A stretch of DNA of 54,656 nt from Winogradskyella sp. (GTDB lineage Bacteria > Bacteroidota > Bacteroidia > Flavobacteriales > Flavobacteriaceae): assembly GCA_030149175.1 (NCBI GenBank), contig JASBSA010000064.1, positions 1-54,656 on the forward strand, written 5' to 3'. Positions 1 to 9,552 of the stretch are shown here, piece by piece. The notes beneath the pieces are model-generated. The model was not told the origin of the DNA and did not search any database. It saw only the letters and a program-made list of their open reading frames with translations. The translations under genes and the position numbers were made by a program. The stretch's first letter is position 1; every line of letters begins with the position of its first letter.

Positions 1-40
1 CACTTAAACAACTTAAAGGCATTAAAATTAGGGCAAAAAT

Positions 41-63
41 AAAGCCTGCTCATTGAGCAGGCT
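41..63. terminator. Rho-independent terminator of the HU gene
   Basis: AAGCCTGCTCA-T-TGAGCAGGCTT dyad just downstream of the HU stop; on the minus strand it is followed by a T-rich run (TATTTTTG). Confidence 0.75.
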
Positions 64-86
64 TAATATTTTAAGAAAAAAATGTC

Positions 87-359
87 TTAGTTTACAGCGT
101 TACTTAAGTCAGAACCTGCCTTAAACTTCACTACATTTTTAGCTTTAATCTTGATAGTTTTACCAGTTTGAGGGTTTCTTCCGTCTCTAGCAGCTCTTCT
201 AGAAACTGACCAAGATCCAAATCCTACCAAAGAAACTCTGTTTCCTTTTTGTAAAGATCCTTCGATATCAATTAATAAAGAATCTAATGCTTTTTTTGCA
301 GCTGCTTTAGTAATTCCAGCATTCTCTGCCATACCATTGATTAAATCTGTTTTGTTCAT
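87..359 (-). CDS. hup: HU family DNA-binding protein
   Basis: MNKTDLINGMAENAGITKAAAKKALDSL...GFGSWSVSRRAARDGRNPQTGKTIKIKAKNVVKFKAG is a classic HU/IHF fold signature. Confidence 0.95.
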   Translation of the reverse strand: MNKTDLINGMAENAGITKAAAKKALDSLLIDIEGSLQKGNRVSLVGFGSWSVSRRAARDGRNPQTGKTIKIKAKNVVKFKAGSDLSNAVN

Positions 360-556
360 AAATTTTAAATTTAAATTGTTAAATATTCAGTTTTTAAAAA
401 AATGTTTTTTAAAAATCCGTACACAAATTTATCAGTAATATTAAGCCACGCAAGTAATAGCAAGGGAAATCGGCGATTTTGTTAATAAATCATGCTATTT
501 GTTAATAAAGCACTGCATTTTATCGGATTTTTCACTATCTCAATGATAACAAGGCT

Positions 557-1516
557 TTACAGAAGTTTTGCGTTTTTCGAGAATTCAAAACCATTTAGAA
601 GAGATTTTATATCCATTTTTCGCTTACCAGGTAACTGCATTTCTTTAACTTTTACGTAACCTCCTTGGCATGAAACTTTTAGTTCTGTTTTATCAGAAAA
701 AATTAATCCTGCTTCAAAATTATGAGTTTCATATTCTTTTTCTACACCATAAAGTTTAATGGATAATAGTTCATCTTCATTGTTATTCAGAAAACACCAG
801 GCTGTTGGAAAAGGATTTAAGCCTCTTATCTTGTTGTATATGGCATCTAAATCTGCATTCCAATCTATTTTACAGTTATCACGATTAAGTTTATAAGCTG
901 TTTTTAAGTCGCCTGATTTTGGTTGAATGGTAGTTATTACATCTCCCTCTTCAATTAGTTTTACGGTTTTCAGTACCAGATCACTTCCTGTGGTCATCAG
1001 TTCGTCATGCAGTTCTCCAACAGTTGCGCTTTCGCTTATATTAGTTTCTTCACTTAGTATAATGGCACCTGTATCAATTTTTTCATCAATAAAAAAGGTG
1101 GTGACTCCGGTTTTCTTTTCGCCATTTATAATGGCCCAATGTATAGGTGCTGCACCTCTGTATTGTGGTAATAAAGATGCGTGTAGGTTAAATGTACCAT
1201 ATTCTGGCATTTGCCAGACAACTTTAGGTAACATTCTAAATGCAACAATAATTTGCAAGTTGGCATTAAGCGCTTTTAATTCTTCAATAAAAGATTCAGC
1301 CTTAAGGTTTGTAGGTTGCAGTACATTAAGGTTGTGCTCTAATGCAAATTCTTTTACAGCAGACCCTTTCAATTTCTGACCACGACCAGCTTTACGATCT
1401 GGAGCTGTTATAACACCAACAACAGTGTAATTGTTGTCTATTAGCGCTTTTAAAGTGGCTACAGCAAAGTCTGGTGTTCCCATAAAAACAATTCGTAAGT
1501 CGCGTTTTTCTGTCAT
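557..1516 (-). CDS. fmt: Methionyl-tRNA formyltransferase
   Basis: IVFMGTPDFAVATLKAL, HASLLPQYRGAAPIHWAIINGEKKTGVT, LNPFPTAW motifs. Confidence 0.97.
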   Translation of the reverse strand: MTEKRDLRIVFMGTPDFAVATLKALIDNNYTVVGVITAPDRKAGRGQKLKGSAVKEFALEHNLNVLQPTNLKAESFIEELKALNANLQIIVAFRMLPKVVWQMPEYGTFNLHASLLPQYRGAAPIHWAIINGEKKTGVTTFFIDEKIDTGAIILSEETNISESATVGELHDELMTTGSDLVLKTVKLIEEGDVITTIQPKSGDLKTAYKLNRDNCKIDWNADLDAIYNKIRGLNPFPTAWCFLNNNEDELLSIKLYGVEKEYETHNFEAGLIFSDKTELKVSCQGGYVKVKEMQLPGKRKMDIKSLLNGFEFSKNAKLL

Positions 1517-3408
1517 AGTATTTTGTAGGTGTTTGCGTCTGTAATTTTAATTTTTCTAGTTTCGATTAGTGCTTTAAGAGATGCTATTAGTTCGCTCTCA
1601 GCACAGCTAACGATGAGTAATAATTGTCGCGAAGATAAATTTTCTTGCTCTAATGCTTTTAGGATTTTATCAGCAACATTGTCATTTGTTTTAGTTTGTG
1701 GATTTGTTGTTTTTTGAAGACAAACTGAACACAAACCGCAATCTTCTTTTGTTTTTTCGCCAAAGTAAGCAAGCAATTGTCTGTTTTTACAAATCGTATC
1801 GTTATTTACATAGTTTATAACTGCTTCAACTTGTTGATGCTTTAGTTGGTGTTGTTGCTCTATAGTTTTTATTATAGGGTTTATTGTGATACTATCTTCA
1901 CGAGGCTTTAAGAACGTAATTTCAGAATCTGTATTTGCCATTTCTAAGCTAATGACTTCATCCTTTTCTAGTTGCTTTAGCTGCTCAATAACTTTTTTCT
2001 CTGGCATGCTGGTTTTTTCAATAACTAAATTTAAGTTTACTTTAGTTTCATAATCAAAAATACCACCGTAGGTACGAAGCAATACTTTTACTAGTGTATT
2101 TAATTCTAAATGACGTTCTAAGTATTGAAATAATGGATTATTAGGAATTAAAAACTGAATCTTAGTCCTAAAGTTAAAATGTTGCGTTAAGGCGATAATT
2201 GAGTTTCTATCTAAAAGAGTTAGAGTGTTATAAGTAATACTTGGATTTAGTTTATAAGTAGCACAAAATGTTTTAAAATCGAATTGAAATGTGCTGTTTT
2301 CTCCTTCTCCGTATGCAATTTGAAAATAGCTACACAACTTCTTGTAAATAGTTTTTACGTAATCTGAAGACGGTAAAGTACTTAAAAACTGACTTTTTAA
2401 ATGATCTTCATCTATATTTTGTTTTAAGATAACAGCGTTTGCTAATTTACCATCTCTCCCAGCTCTCCCAGCTTCTTGATAATAACTTTCTATACTTTCT
2501 GGTAAATTAAAATGAATTACGTTTTTTACATTAGATTTATCAATGCCCATGCCAAAGGCTGTTGTAGCGACCATGATAAGTTTTTGCTCACTAAGCCATT
2601 GCTGTAATCTTTCATTTTTTTCTTTATTGGTAATGCCTCCATGGTAAAAGGTAGATGAAAAACCTTGAGCCTCTATGTAATTACTAATGTCTTTTGTAGC
2701 GCGTCTGTTCCTAACATATACAATAGAACTTCCTTGGTTTTTGCTTATGATATGCTTTAACTGAAATAATTTATCTTCAGTTTGAACAACTTGATAAGCA
2801 ATATTTTTTCTTGTAAAAGAAGCTTTGTAAACTTTTGAGGCTACAAAATCTAAGTTTTCAATAATATCATCTATAATAGTGTACTTAGCAGATGCTGTTA
2901 GTGCTATACAATTTACCTGTGGGTGAAGTTGTCTTAATATTGAAATATTTTTATAAGCTGGTCTAAAATCATTTCCCCATTGACTAATACAGTGTGCTTC
3001 ATCTACAGCTATAAGGTTTACTTGCATAAGCTGTAAGCGTTCCTGTACCAATGGTTGTTGTAAACGCTCAGGAGAAAGATAGAGAAACTTATAATTACCA
3101 TAAATACAATTGTCTAATTGTATATCTAAGTCTTTGTAAGACATACCAGAGGTTAACGCTATTGCTTTAATTCCTCTTTGTTTTAGTGTATTAATCTGGT
3201 CTTTCATTAAGGCAATAAGTGGAGAAACCACAACACAAATACCTTCTTTCATAAGAGCAGGAACCTGGAAACAGATTGATTTTCCACCACCAGTTGGCAA
3301 CAAGGCAAAGGTATCTTCGTTTGCTAAAACCGAATTAATGATGTCTTCTTGTAAAGGTCTAAAAGACATATAACTCCAGTAACGTTCTAAAACTTCAATA
3401 GGATGCAT
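1513..3408 (-). CDS. recQ: RecQ family ATP-dependent DNA helicase
   Basis: LPTGGGKSICFQVPAL (Walker A), DEAHCISQWGNDFRP, QEAGRAGRDG; C-terminal Cys-rich zinc region CGLCSVC. Overlaps fmt start by 4 nt. Confidence 0.95.
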   Translation of the reverse strand: MHPIEVLERYWSYMSFRPLQEDIINSVLANEDTFALLPTGGGKSICFQVPALMKEGICVVVSPLIALMKDQINTLKQRGIKAIALTSGMSYKDLDIQLDNCIYGNYKFLYLSPERLQQPLVQERLQLMQVNLIAVDEAHCISQWGNDFRPAYKNISILRQLHPQVNCIALTASAKYTIIDDIIENLDFVASKVYKASFTRKNIAYQVVQTEDKLFQLKHIISKNQGSSIVYVRNRRATKDISNYIEAQGFSSTFYHGGITNKEKNERLQQWLSEQKLIMVATTAFGMGIDKSNVKNVIHFNLPESIESYYQEAGRAGRDGKLANAVILKQNIDEDHLKSQFLSTLPSSDYVKTIYKKLCSYFQIAYGEGENSTFQFDFKTFCATYKLNPSITYNTLTLLDRNSIIALTQHFNFRTKIQFLIPNNPLFQYLERHLELNTLVKVLLRTYGGIFDYETKVNLNLVIEKTSMPEKKVIEQLKQLEKDEVISLEMANTDSEITFLKPREDSITINPIIKTIEQQHQLKHQQVEAVINYVNNDTICKNRQLLAYFGEKTKEDCGLCSVCLQKTTNPQTKTNDNVADKILKALEQENLSSRQLLLIVSCAESELIASLKALIETRKIKITDANTYKIL

Positions 3409-3410
3409 TA

Positions 3411-3998
3411 CTACAAATTTAAGACCTCTAGAATAAAATCAGTTCTTTTTTCTATAGTTTCAAAAGGGACATCAATTAATTGATACCCAAATTTCATGTA
3501 AGTCTTTAATAAATGATGGTGAATTTCTATGGCTTGCTCAAAATTTTCATAACGTTCGCTATCACTAGTAAAAATTTCTTGCCATGGAGCTAATACAAAA
3601 ACATAATTGTAACGGTTGTTTACAGATGCATCCTTAAAATACTGAGGGTATTTGTCACCTATATAATCCATATAAGCCAAAATGTCTGGTATGCCTCTAT
3701 CTAAAAAAACGGTATTGACAGTTTCCTTAGAAGCGTTGTTATATTGCCTTAAACGCCCTTCTAAAAGCTTTTCACTAAAGAGAAGAGGCTCTGTTAAAAA
3801 AAGCTGTTCTATACCATCTTTCCTTGCTTGTAGTGTGACTTCTCTAGATATTTCATCATAGCATAAGAAACCACGAGTTTTAAGATCATTTATTATTGAT
3901 GATTTTCCGGTACCAGGACCACCTGTGATTACGATTTTCTTAGGACTCAAATTGGCAGTATTTTTGCAGTAAAAATCGTGATAATATATTAAAACCAA
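3411..3998 (-). CDS. AAA/NadR-like P-loop ATPase
   Basis: KKIVITGGPGTGKSSIINDL Walker A; DRGIPDILAYMDYIG. The ORF start may be too long: a TTG codon precedes SPKKIVITGGPG. Confidence 0.8.
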   Translation of the reverse strand: MVLIYYHDFYCKNTANLSPKKIVITGGPGTGKSSIINDLKTRGFLCYDEISREVTLQARKDGIEQLFLTEPLLFSEKLLEGRLRQYNNASKETVNTVFLDRGIPDILAYMDYIGDKYPQYFKDASVNNRYNYVFVLAPWQEIFTSDSERYENFEQAIEIHHHLLKTYMKFGYQLIDVPFETIEKRTDFILEVLNL

Positions 3999-4015
3999 AA
4001 ATGCAAAGTAAGATG

Positions 4016-4023
4016 TATCTTTG
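4016..4023 (+). promoter_or_regulatory. Bacteroidetes-type -7 element (TATCTTTG)
   Basis: TAnnTTTG consensus 13 nt upstream of the DUF493 ORF start. Confidence 0.55.
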
Positions 4024-4035
4024 CGTTTATAAAAA

Positions 4036-4335
4036 ATGATAATGGATAAGAATAAAAAATCAGAAGAGTTTTATAAAAAACTTAAGGCACAGTTGCACGA
4101 TACAGCCCTTTGGCCAACAGAATACTTATATAAATTTATAGTCATTTCTGAAACTTCAAAAATTGAGGAAGTAAAGGCTTTATTCAATCATACTGGTGCG
4201 GTAATTAATACAAGACCGTCTAAGAACGGTAAATACACAAGCGTTTCTGTAAATGTTAGAATGAAAAACCCTGATGCTGTCATTGCCAAATATAAGGAAG
4301 TCGGTGAAAAGGTTGAAGGTGTAATTTCCCTTTAA
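4036..4335 (+). CDS. DUF493 family protein
   Basis: Small protein with WPTEYLYKFIV...SKNGKYTSVSVNVRMKNPDAVIAKYKEV, DUF493-like. Confidence 0.8.
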   Translation: MIMDKNKKSEEFYKKLKAQLHDTALWPTEYLYKFIVISETSKIEEVKALFNHTGAVINTRPSKNGKYTSVSVNVRMKNPDAVIAKYKEVGEKVEGVISL

Positions 4336-4423
4336 AATTTATTCTAAGCTAGCTATTTTTTTGTACTTTGCGACAAAACCTAGAAACTACGGGTTTTAAA
4401 ATAATTTACTACACATTCATATT

Positions 4424-5065
4424 TTGATAGATACTTTAGAATACAACACAGAACGCGAACATTTAATTATACCAGAGTATGGTCGTCATCTTCAGAAGAT
4501 GATTAATTATGCCAAATCACGCGAAACAAAAGAAGAACGAAACAAACTAGCAAAAGCCATTATTTCTGTAATGGGAAATCTGCAGCCTCATTTAAGAGAT
4601 GTACCAGATTTTCAGCATAAGTTATGGGATCAGTTATTTATTATGTCTGATTTTGAATTAGATGCAGATTCTCCATATCCTAAGCCATCTCGTGAAGAAT
4701 TAACTGCAGGGCCAGAGCCTTTAAAATACCCTCAAAACCACCCTAAATATCGATTTTATGGCAATAACATAAAAACGATGATAGATGTCGCTTGTACATG
4801 GGAAAAAGGCGAAATGAAAGAAGCACTGATCTACACTATAGCAAACCACATGAAAAAGTGTTACCTCAATTGGAACAAAGATAGTGTAGAGGATAACGTT
4901 ATTTTTGATCATTTGTTTGAATTGTCTAACGGAAAAATAAACCTTAAGAATAGTGAAGAAGACCTCAGTGATTCTTCAAGTTTAATGCGTACAAAGTCTA
5001 AGTATAGCAATAAGGGAGGCAAAAAGTCAAAAAAGAAATATTCTAACAATCGTAAACGTTACTAA
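4424..5065 (+). CDS. DUF4290 domain-containing protein (apparent TTG start)
   Basis: LEYNTEREHLIIPEYGRHLQKMINYAKS...EERNKLAKAIISVMGNLQPHLRD; start codon in sequence is TTG at 4424-4426. Confidence 0.85.
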   Translation: MIDTLEYNTEREHLIIPEYGRHLQKMINYAKSRETKEERNKLAKAIISVMGNLQPHLRDVPDFQHKLWDQLFIMSDFELDADSPYPKPSREELTAGPEPLKYPQNHPKYRFYGNNIKTMIDVACTWEKGEMKEALIYTIANHMKKCYLNWNKDSVEDNVIFDHLFELSNGKINLKNSEEDLSDSSSLMRTKSKYSNKGGKKSKKKYSNNRKRY

Positions 5066-5071
5066 TAACGA

Positions 5072-6388
5072 ATGGGTACATTTAAAATCGAAGGCGGACA
5101 CCAACTAAAAGGTTCAATAAAACCTCAAGGTGCCAAAAACGAAGCCTTGCAAATACTTTGTGCAGTTTTGCTAACTCCAGAGACTGTTACTATCAATAAT
5201 ATTCCAGATATCATTGATGTGAACAAGCTAATTGCTTTATTAGGAAAACTGGGAGTTAAGATCAAAAAACTAGGACAAGGATCTTACAGTTTTAAGGCTG
5301 ATGAAGTTAACCTACAATACCTAGAATCGGCAGAGTTTAAAGAAGATGGAAAAGGGTTAAGAGGTTCTATTATGATTGTAGGGCCATTGTTAGGTCGTTT
5401 CGGCAAGGGCTATATTCCTAAGCCAGGCGGAGATAAAATAGGTCGTCGTCGTTTAGATACTCATTTTGAAGGGTTCATTAATCTTGGTGCCAAATTTAGG
5501 TACAACAGAGAAGATTATTTCTATGGTGTAGAAGCAGAAGAGTTAAAAGGAACTTATATGCTTTTGGATGAGGCCTCCGTAACAGGTACTGCAAATATTG
5601 TTATGGCAGCGGTTTTGGCCAAAGGCCAAACAACCATCTATAATGCTGCTTGTGAACCTTACTTGCAACAGCTATGTAAAATGCTAAATAGAATGGGAGC
5701 TAAAATCTCTGGTATTGGTTCTAATATGCTCATTATTGATGGTGTTGAAAGCTTAGGTGGTACAGAGCACAAAATGCTACCAGATATGATTGAAATAGGT
5801 AGTTGGATTGGTTTAGCAGCAATGACAAAAAGTGAATTGACCATAGAAGATGTTAGCTGGGATGATTTAGGTCAAATACCAACAGTTTTCAGAAAGTTAG
5901 GCATAACTGTAGAACAGCAAGGGGACGATATTCATATTCCTGCACACAAGGATGGCTATCAAATTCAGAATTTTATAGATGGCTCTATCCTTACAATTGC
6001 AGATGCTCCTTGGCCTGGTTTTACTCCAGATTTATTAAGTATTGTTTTGGTTATTGCAACACAAGCTAGAGGTGAAGTTTTAATTCATCAAAAAATGTTT
6101 GAAAGTCGCTTGTTCTTTGTTGATAAGTTGATTGATATGGGAGCAAAAATTATCCTTTGCGATCCACACAGAGCAACAGTTATTGGGCATGATTTTAAGT
6201 CACAACTAAAAGCAACAACAATGACCTCACCAGATATTAGAGCTGGTATTTCATTATTAATTGCGGCATTATCAGCAAAAGGAACATCTACAATTCATAA
6301 CATTGAACAGATAGATAGAGGTTATGAGGATATCGATGAACGTCTCAGGGCAATTGGTGCCAAGATAGAACGTGTTCCTGGTAATTAG
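5072..6388 (+). CDS. murA: UDP-N-acetylglucosamine 1-carboxyvinyltransferase
   Basis: GGHQLKGSIKPQGAKNEALQILCAVLLTPE...RLDTHFEGFINLGA...ISLLIAALSAKG...IEQIDRGYEDIDERL. Confidence 0.97.
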   Translation: MGTFKIEGGHQLKGSIKPQGAKNEALQILCAVLLTPETVTINNIPDIIDVNKLIALLGKLGVKIKKLGQGSYSFKADEVNLQYLESAEFKEDGKGLRGSIMIVGPLLGRFGKGYIPKPGGDKIGRRRLDTHFEGFINLGAKFRYNREDYFYGVEAEELKGTYMLLDEASVTGTANIVMAAVLAKGQTTIYNAACEPYLQQLCKMLNRMGAKISGIGSNMLIIDGVESLGGTEHKMLPDMIEIGSWIGLAAMTKSELTIEDVSWDDLGQIPTVFRKLGITVEQQGDDIHIPAHKDGYQIQNFIDGSILTIADAPWPGFTPDLLSIVLVIATQARGEVLIHQKMFESRLFFVDKLIDMGAKIILCDPHRATVIGHDFKSQLKATTMTSPDIRAGISLLIAALSAKGTSTIHNIEQIDRGYEDIDERLRAIGAKIERVPGN

Positions 6389-6412
6389 AAAACTACACAA
6401 CAAAAATAAAGA

Positions 6413-6442
6413 AAGCTTCAAATACTAATTTGAAGCTTTTTT
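6413..6442 (+). terminator. murA Rho-independent terminator
   Basis: AAGCTTCAAAT-ACT-AATTTGAAGCTT followed by TTTT. Confidence 0.75.
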
Positions 6443-6451
6443 AATAAAACT

Positions 6452-6476
6452 AAACCCTGAATAAACTTCAGGGTTT
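6452..6476. terminator. Second (possibly bidirectional) terminator hairpin
   Basis: AAACCCTGAA-TAAAC-TTCAGGGTTT between convergent murA and photolyase genes. Confidence 0.65.
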
Positions 6477-6570
6477 AAAAATTGTTTATTGAAATGGTTA
6501 TTTCAGTTAAGACATGTGTCTTATTTTTTGTAACGTATTTGTTATGAAATTATTGCATAGACCTTGAAAT

Positions 6571-7875
6571 TTAATTCAAAGCAGCTTTATAAGTAGCTAA
6601 ACAACGCTCTCTTGCTTCTTTATGATCTACCATTGGTTTAGGGTACGTTAATTCTTGATATTCCGGAACCCATTCTTTTATATATTGATAATCTTTGTCA
6701 AACTTTTTTATTTGAGACGTTGGGTTAAAGATTCTAAAATAAGGAGCAGCATCGACACCAGAACCAGCAACCCACTGCCAATTACCAACGTTGCTTGCCA
6801 TTTCATAATCGTGTAACTTTTCTGCAAAATAGGCTTCGCCCCAACGCCAATCAATCAAAAGGTGTTTACACAAAAAACTACCAACTAACATTCTAACTCG
6901 GTTGTGCATAAAACCGGTTTTGTTGAGTTGCCTCATACCTGCGTCAACCAATGGGTAGCCGGTTTTTCCGTCACACCATTTCTTAAACTCTTGTTCATTG
7001 TTACGCCATTCAATTCTGTCGTATTTAGATTTAAAGGCCTTGTCTTTGGTATGCGGAAAATGCCACAAGATTTGCATAAAAAATTCGCGCCAAATCAATT
7101 CTTGCCAAAAAATCTCGTTGTCTTCGTTTATAGCTTTCTTAACCATTTTTCTTATACTAACAGTTCCGAAGCGTAAATGAGGGCCTAAGCGTGATGTAGC
7201 GTCCTTAGCAGGAAAATTTCGAGTAGCTTCATATTCCTGAATTAAAGTAGGAGTAACCTCATAAGGTACAATGACTTGATTGGATTTCTCAAAACCAATA
7301 TCAGACAAGCTTAAATTAGGCAACCTAGTGTGCTCAAAAAGATTATTCAAAAAAGAATTAGTATAATATATTTTTAAATCTATGGTTTTGAACTTTTCTT
7401 TCCAGGTTCGCATGTACGGAGTGTACACAACATAAGGATCTCCGTCTTTTTTCACAACCTCGTCTTTTTCAAAAATTACTTGATCCTTGAAAGTCTTAAA
7501 TTCAATTTTTTGTGATTCTAAATACGATTGCACCGCTTCATCACGTTCTTTAGCATAGGGCTCATAATCGTGATTGGTATAAACTGTATTAATCTTAAAA
7601 TCTTTAGTGAGTTGCTTGTAGATTTCAATAGGTTTTCCGTGATATATGGCAATACTACTATTATGATGGTCTTGTAGTTCTTGCCTCATATTTTGTAAAG
7701 TGTCGTGTATAAAGGTTACTCGTGCATCATTTTTTGGTAAACTGTCCAAGATTTGAGAGTCAAAAATGAAAATAGGTAAAACAGGATGATCACTTTTTAG
7801 TGCTTCATAAAATCCTACATTGTCATCTAATCTCAAGTCTCTGCGAAACCAAAATATATTTACTGTTTTGCTCAT
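6571..7875 (-). CDS. phrB: Deoxyribodipyrimidine photolyase (class I type)
   Basis: NIFWFRRDLRLDDNVGFYEAL...LIWREFFMQILWHFP...GMRQLNKTGFMHNRVRMLVGSFLCKHLLIDWRWGE...NVGNWQWVAGSGVDAAPYFRIFNP. Confidence 0.95.
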   Translation of the reverse strand: MSKTVNIFWFRRDLRLDDNVGFYEALKSDHPVLPIFIFDSQILDSLPKNDARVTFIHDTLQNMRQELQDHHNSSIAIYHGKPIEIYKQLTKDFKINTVYTNHDYEPYAKERDEAVQSYLESQKIEFKTFKDQVIFEKDEVVKKDGDPYVVYTPYMRTWKEKFKTIDLKIYYTNSFLNNLFEHTRLPNLSLSDIGFEKSNQVIVPYEVTPTLIQEYEATRNFPAKDATSRLGPHLRFGTVSIRKMVKKAINEDNEIFWQELIWREFFMQILWHFPHTKDKAFKSKYDRIEWRNNEQEFKKWCDGKTGYPLVDAGMRQLNKTGFMHNRVRMLVGSFLCKHLLIDWRWGEAYFAEKLHDYEMASNVGNWQWVAGSGVDAAPYFRIFNPTSQIKKFDKDYQYIKEWVPEYQELTYPKPMVDHKEARERCLATYKAALN

Positions 7876-7876
7876 A

Positions 7877-8338
7877 CTAATATTTTCCGAAAAGCTCTTC
7901 CAACTTTTTAGTTCTGTAATTAAAGATTTCTTCTAGTTTTGGTTTTACCAAAATAGGATGCACCATTTGCCCCAAGATTCCCATAGGTATCTTATAATCT
8001 ACAATATCCTCCATTTCTACGCCACCATCGATTGGTTTGATAAAATGCTTATGGTGCCACAAAGCGTAAGGCCCAAAACGCTGTTCGTCTACAAAGTATT
8101 CTTTATCCTTAACATGTGTTATTTCTGTAACCCATTTGGTTTTAATACCTAATACTGGTGTTACGATATACTGAATGATTTGGCCTGGAAACATTGGCCT
8201 ATCTGCGCCTGAAAGTATGTTAAAACCCATATAATCTGGTGTGATTGTTTTTAAGTTTTTAGGGCTTGATAAAAATTCCCAAGCTTCGTCAACAGATATA
8301 GGTAAATTTTGTTTTTTGTGGAGTGTATATATCTTCAT
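7877..8338 (-). CDS. SRPBCC family (START-like) protein
   Basis: HKKQNLPISVDEAWEFLSSPKNLKTITPDYMGF...PGQIIQYIVTPVLGIKTKWVTEITHV. Confidence 0.85.
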   Translation of the reverse strand: MKIYTLHKKQNLPISVDEAWEFLSSPKNLKTITPDYMGFNILSGADRPMFPGQIIQYIVTPVLGIKTKWVTEITHVKDKEYFVDEQRFGPYALWHHKHFIKPIDGGVEMEDIVDYKIPMGILGQMVHPILVKPKLEEIFNYRTKKLEELFGKY

Positions 8339-8358
8339 TTTGAGTGTTTAACAAATTA

Positions 8359-8823
8359 TTAGTTGTATACAACAACATATGCATTGAGCGATGTTGCAAT
8401 ACAGAGCCAAATTATATAAGGTAGTAAGAGGTACTTTGCGTATTTTAACCTATCACTTCTAAAGGTGATAAAAAAGTATAAAATTACTAGTAAAAGTAGA
8501 CTGATAATTGCCAATCCGAGAACTGTGAAATGCTGGTTGAAGAATACCCAATTCCAGCCGACATTCAAAATCACTTGAAATCCGTATATCGTCCAAAGGA
8601 ACTTGGATTTACGATCACTAAATAATTCTGCTAAATACCACGAGAAGCAAAGCATAATGAATGCCCAAGCTACGCCAAACACCCATCCAGGTGGTGTCCA
8701 TGGAGCTTTATTTAAACCCAAATACCAATCTGATGTTGGACCATTATTCATTAGCCAACTTCCTAAGGCTAAGCCACCAAAATTGATAACTAAAAATAGG
8801 ATGAAATAGGTAACCTTGTTCAA
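8359..8823 (-). CDS. tspO: TspO/MBR family protein
   Basis: WYLGLNKAPWTPPGWVFGVAWAFIMLCFSWYL...NVGWNWVFF, TspO/MBR signature. Confidence 0.93.
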   Translation of the reverse strand: MNKVTYFILFLVINFGGLALGSWLMNNGPTSDWYLGLNKAPWTPPGWVFGVAWAFIMLCFSWYLAELFSDRKSKFLWTIYGFQVILNVGWNWVFFNQHFTVLGLAIISLLLLVILYFFITFRSDRLKYAKYLLLPYIIWLCIATSLNAYVVVYN

Positions 8824-8830
8824 TGCTAAA

Positions 8831-8995
8831 TTATTTAAGCGATTCTAATTGTTCTAAAACTTTTTGAGCTTCAGCATATTTTAGATCACTAGCAGCTCTG
8901 TTAGTAGTGGATAACTTATGCCAATCAGCCATAAGTTTTTCATACTGTTTTTGTAATTTTTCTTTTTCTGAACTTTTTTTAAATAATCCGAACAT
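8831..8995 (-). CDS. Small Lacal_2735-like protein, 54 aa (missing from the ORF track)
   Basis: Manual translation: MFGLFKKSSEKEKLQKQYEKLMADWHKLSTTNRAASDLKYAEAQKVLEQLESLK*; tightly packed between tspO and gpx on the same strand. Confidence 0.8.
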   Translation of the reverse strand: MFGLFKKSSEKEKLQKQYEKLMADWHKLSTTNRAASDLKYAEAQKVLEQLESLK

Positions 8996-9000
8996 AGCAT

Positions 9001-9549
9001 TTATTTTAAATGTTTGGTAATTCTGGAATTCATTGGCTTAGTGATAGGGTAGAAGTAATCTACAAACTCACCATGTTCGTCTATAAGATATTTCTGAAAA
9101 TTCCATTTTACTTTAGAATTTTGCACTCCATTTAATTTTTTTGAAGTTAGCCACTCGTATAGCGGATGCTGTTGTTCGCCCTTTACTTTAATTTTTTCAG
9201 TCATTAAAAAAGAAACTCCATAGTTAACTTGGCAAAACTCCTCAATCTCATTGGCATTACCTGGTTCTTGACCACCAAACTGATTACAGGGAATACCTAT
9301 AACTACCAAATTATCTTTGTAAGATTCCGAAAGCTCTTGTAGTTCTCTATATTGAGGAGTAAAGCCACATTTAGAAGCCACATTAACAAAAAGAATTTTC
9401 TTTCCTTTGAATTCTGATAAATCTAAGGGTTTGCCTTGTAAACTATTTATTTTGATATTGTACAAAGAAGGTTTTACTTTTTTTACGTTGGCTTTATCTG
9501 TTGTTACAGTTCTTGCTGGTGGTGCTACAAAAGCTTTTATTCGATTCAT
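9001..9549 (-). CDS. Glutathione peroxidase family protein
   Basis: KKILFVNVASKCGFTPQYRELQELSE...IGIPCNQFGGQEPG...KWNFQKYLIDEHGEFV. Confidence 0.93.
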   Translation of the reverse strand: MNRIKAFVAPPARTVTTDKANVKKVKPSLYNIKINSLQGKPLDLSEFKGKKILFVNVASKCGFTPQYRELQELSESYKDNLVVIGIPCNQFGGQEPGNANEIEEFCQVNYGVSFLMTEKIKVKGEQQHPLYEWLTSKKLNGVQNSKVKWNFQKYLIDEHGEFVDYFYPITKPMNSRITKHLK

Positions 9550-9552
9550 AAT

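Noticed and set aside
927-1379. 150-aa + strand ORF antisense to fmt
   Set aside because: Low-complexity Ser/Thr-rich antisense shadow of a well-supported gene; no start context or family.
8345-8353. TGTTTAACA between SRPBCC and tspO as a third operator
   Set aside because: Only one half-site with no arm at the 12-bp spacing; insufficient to call the same operator.
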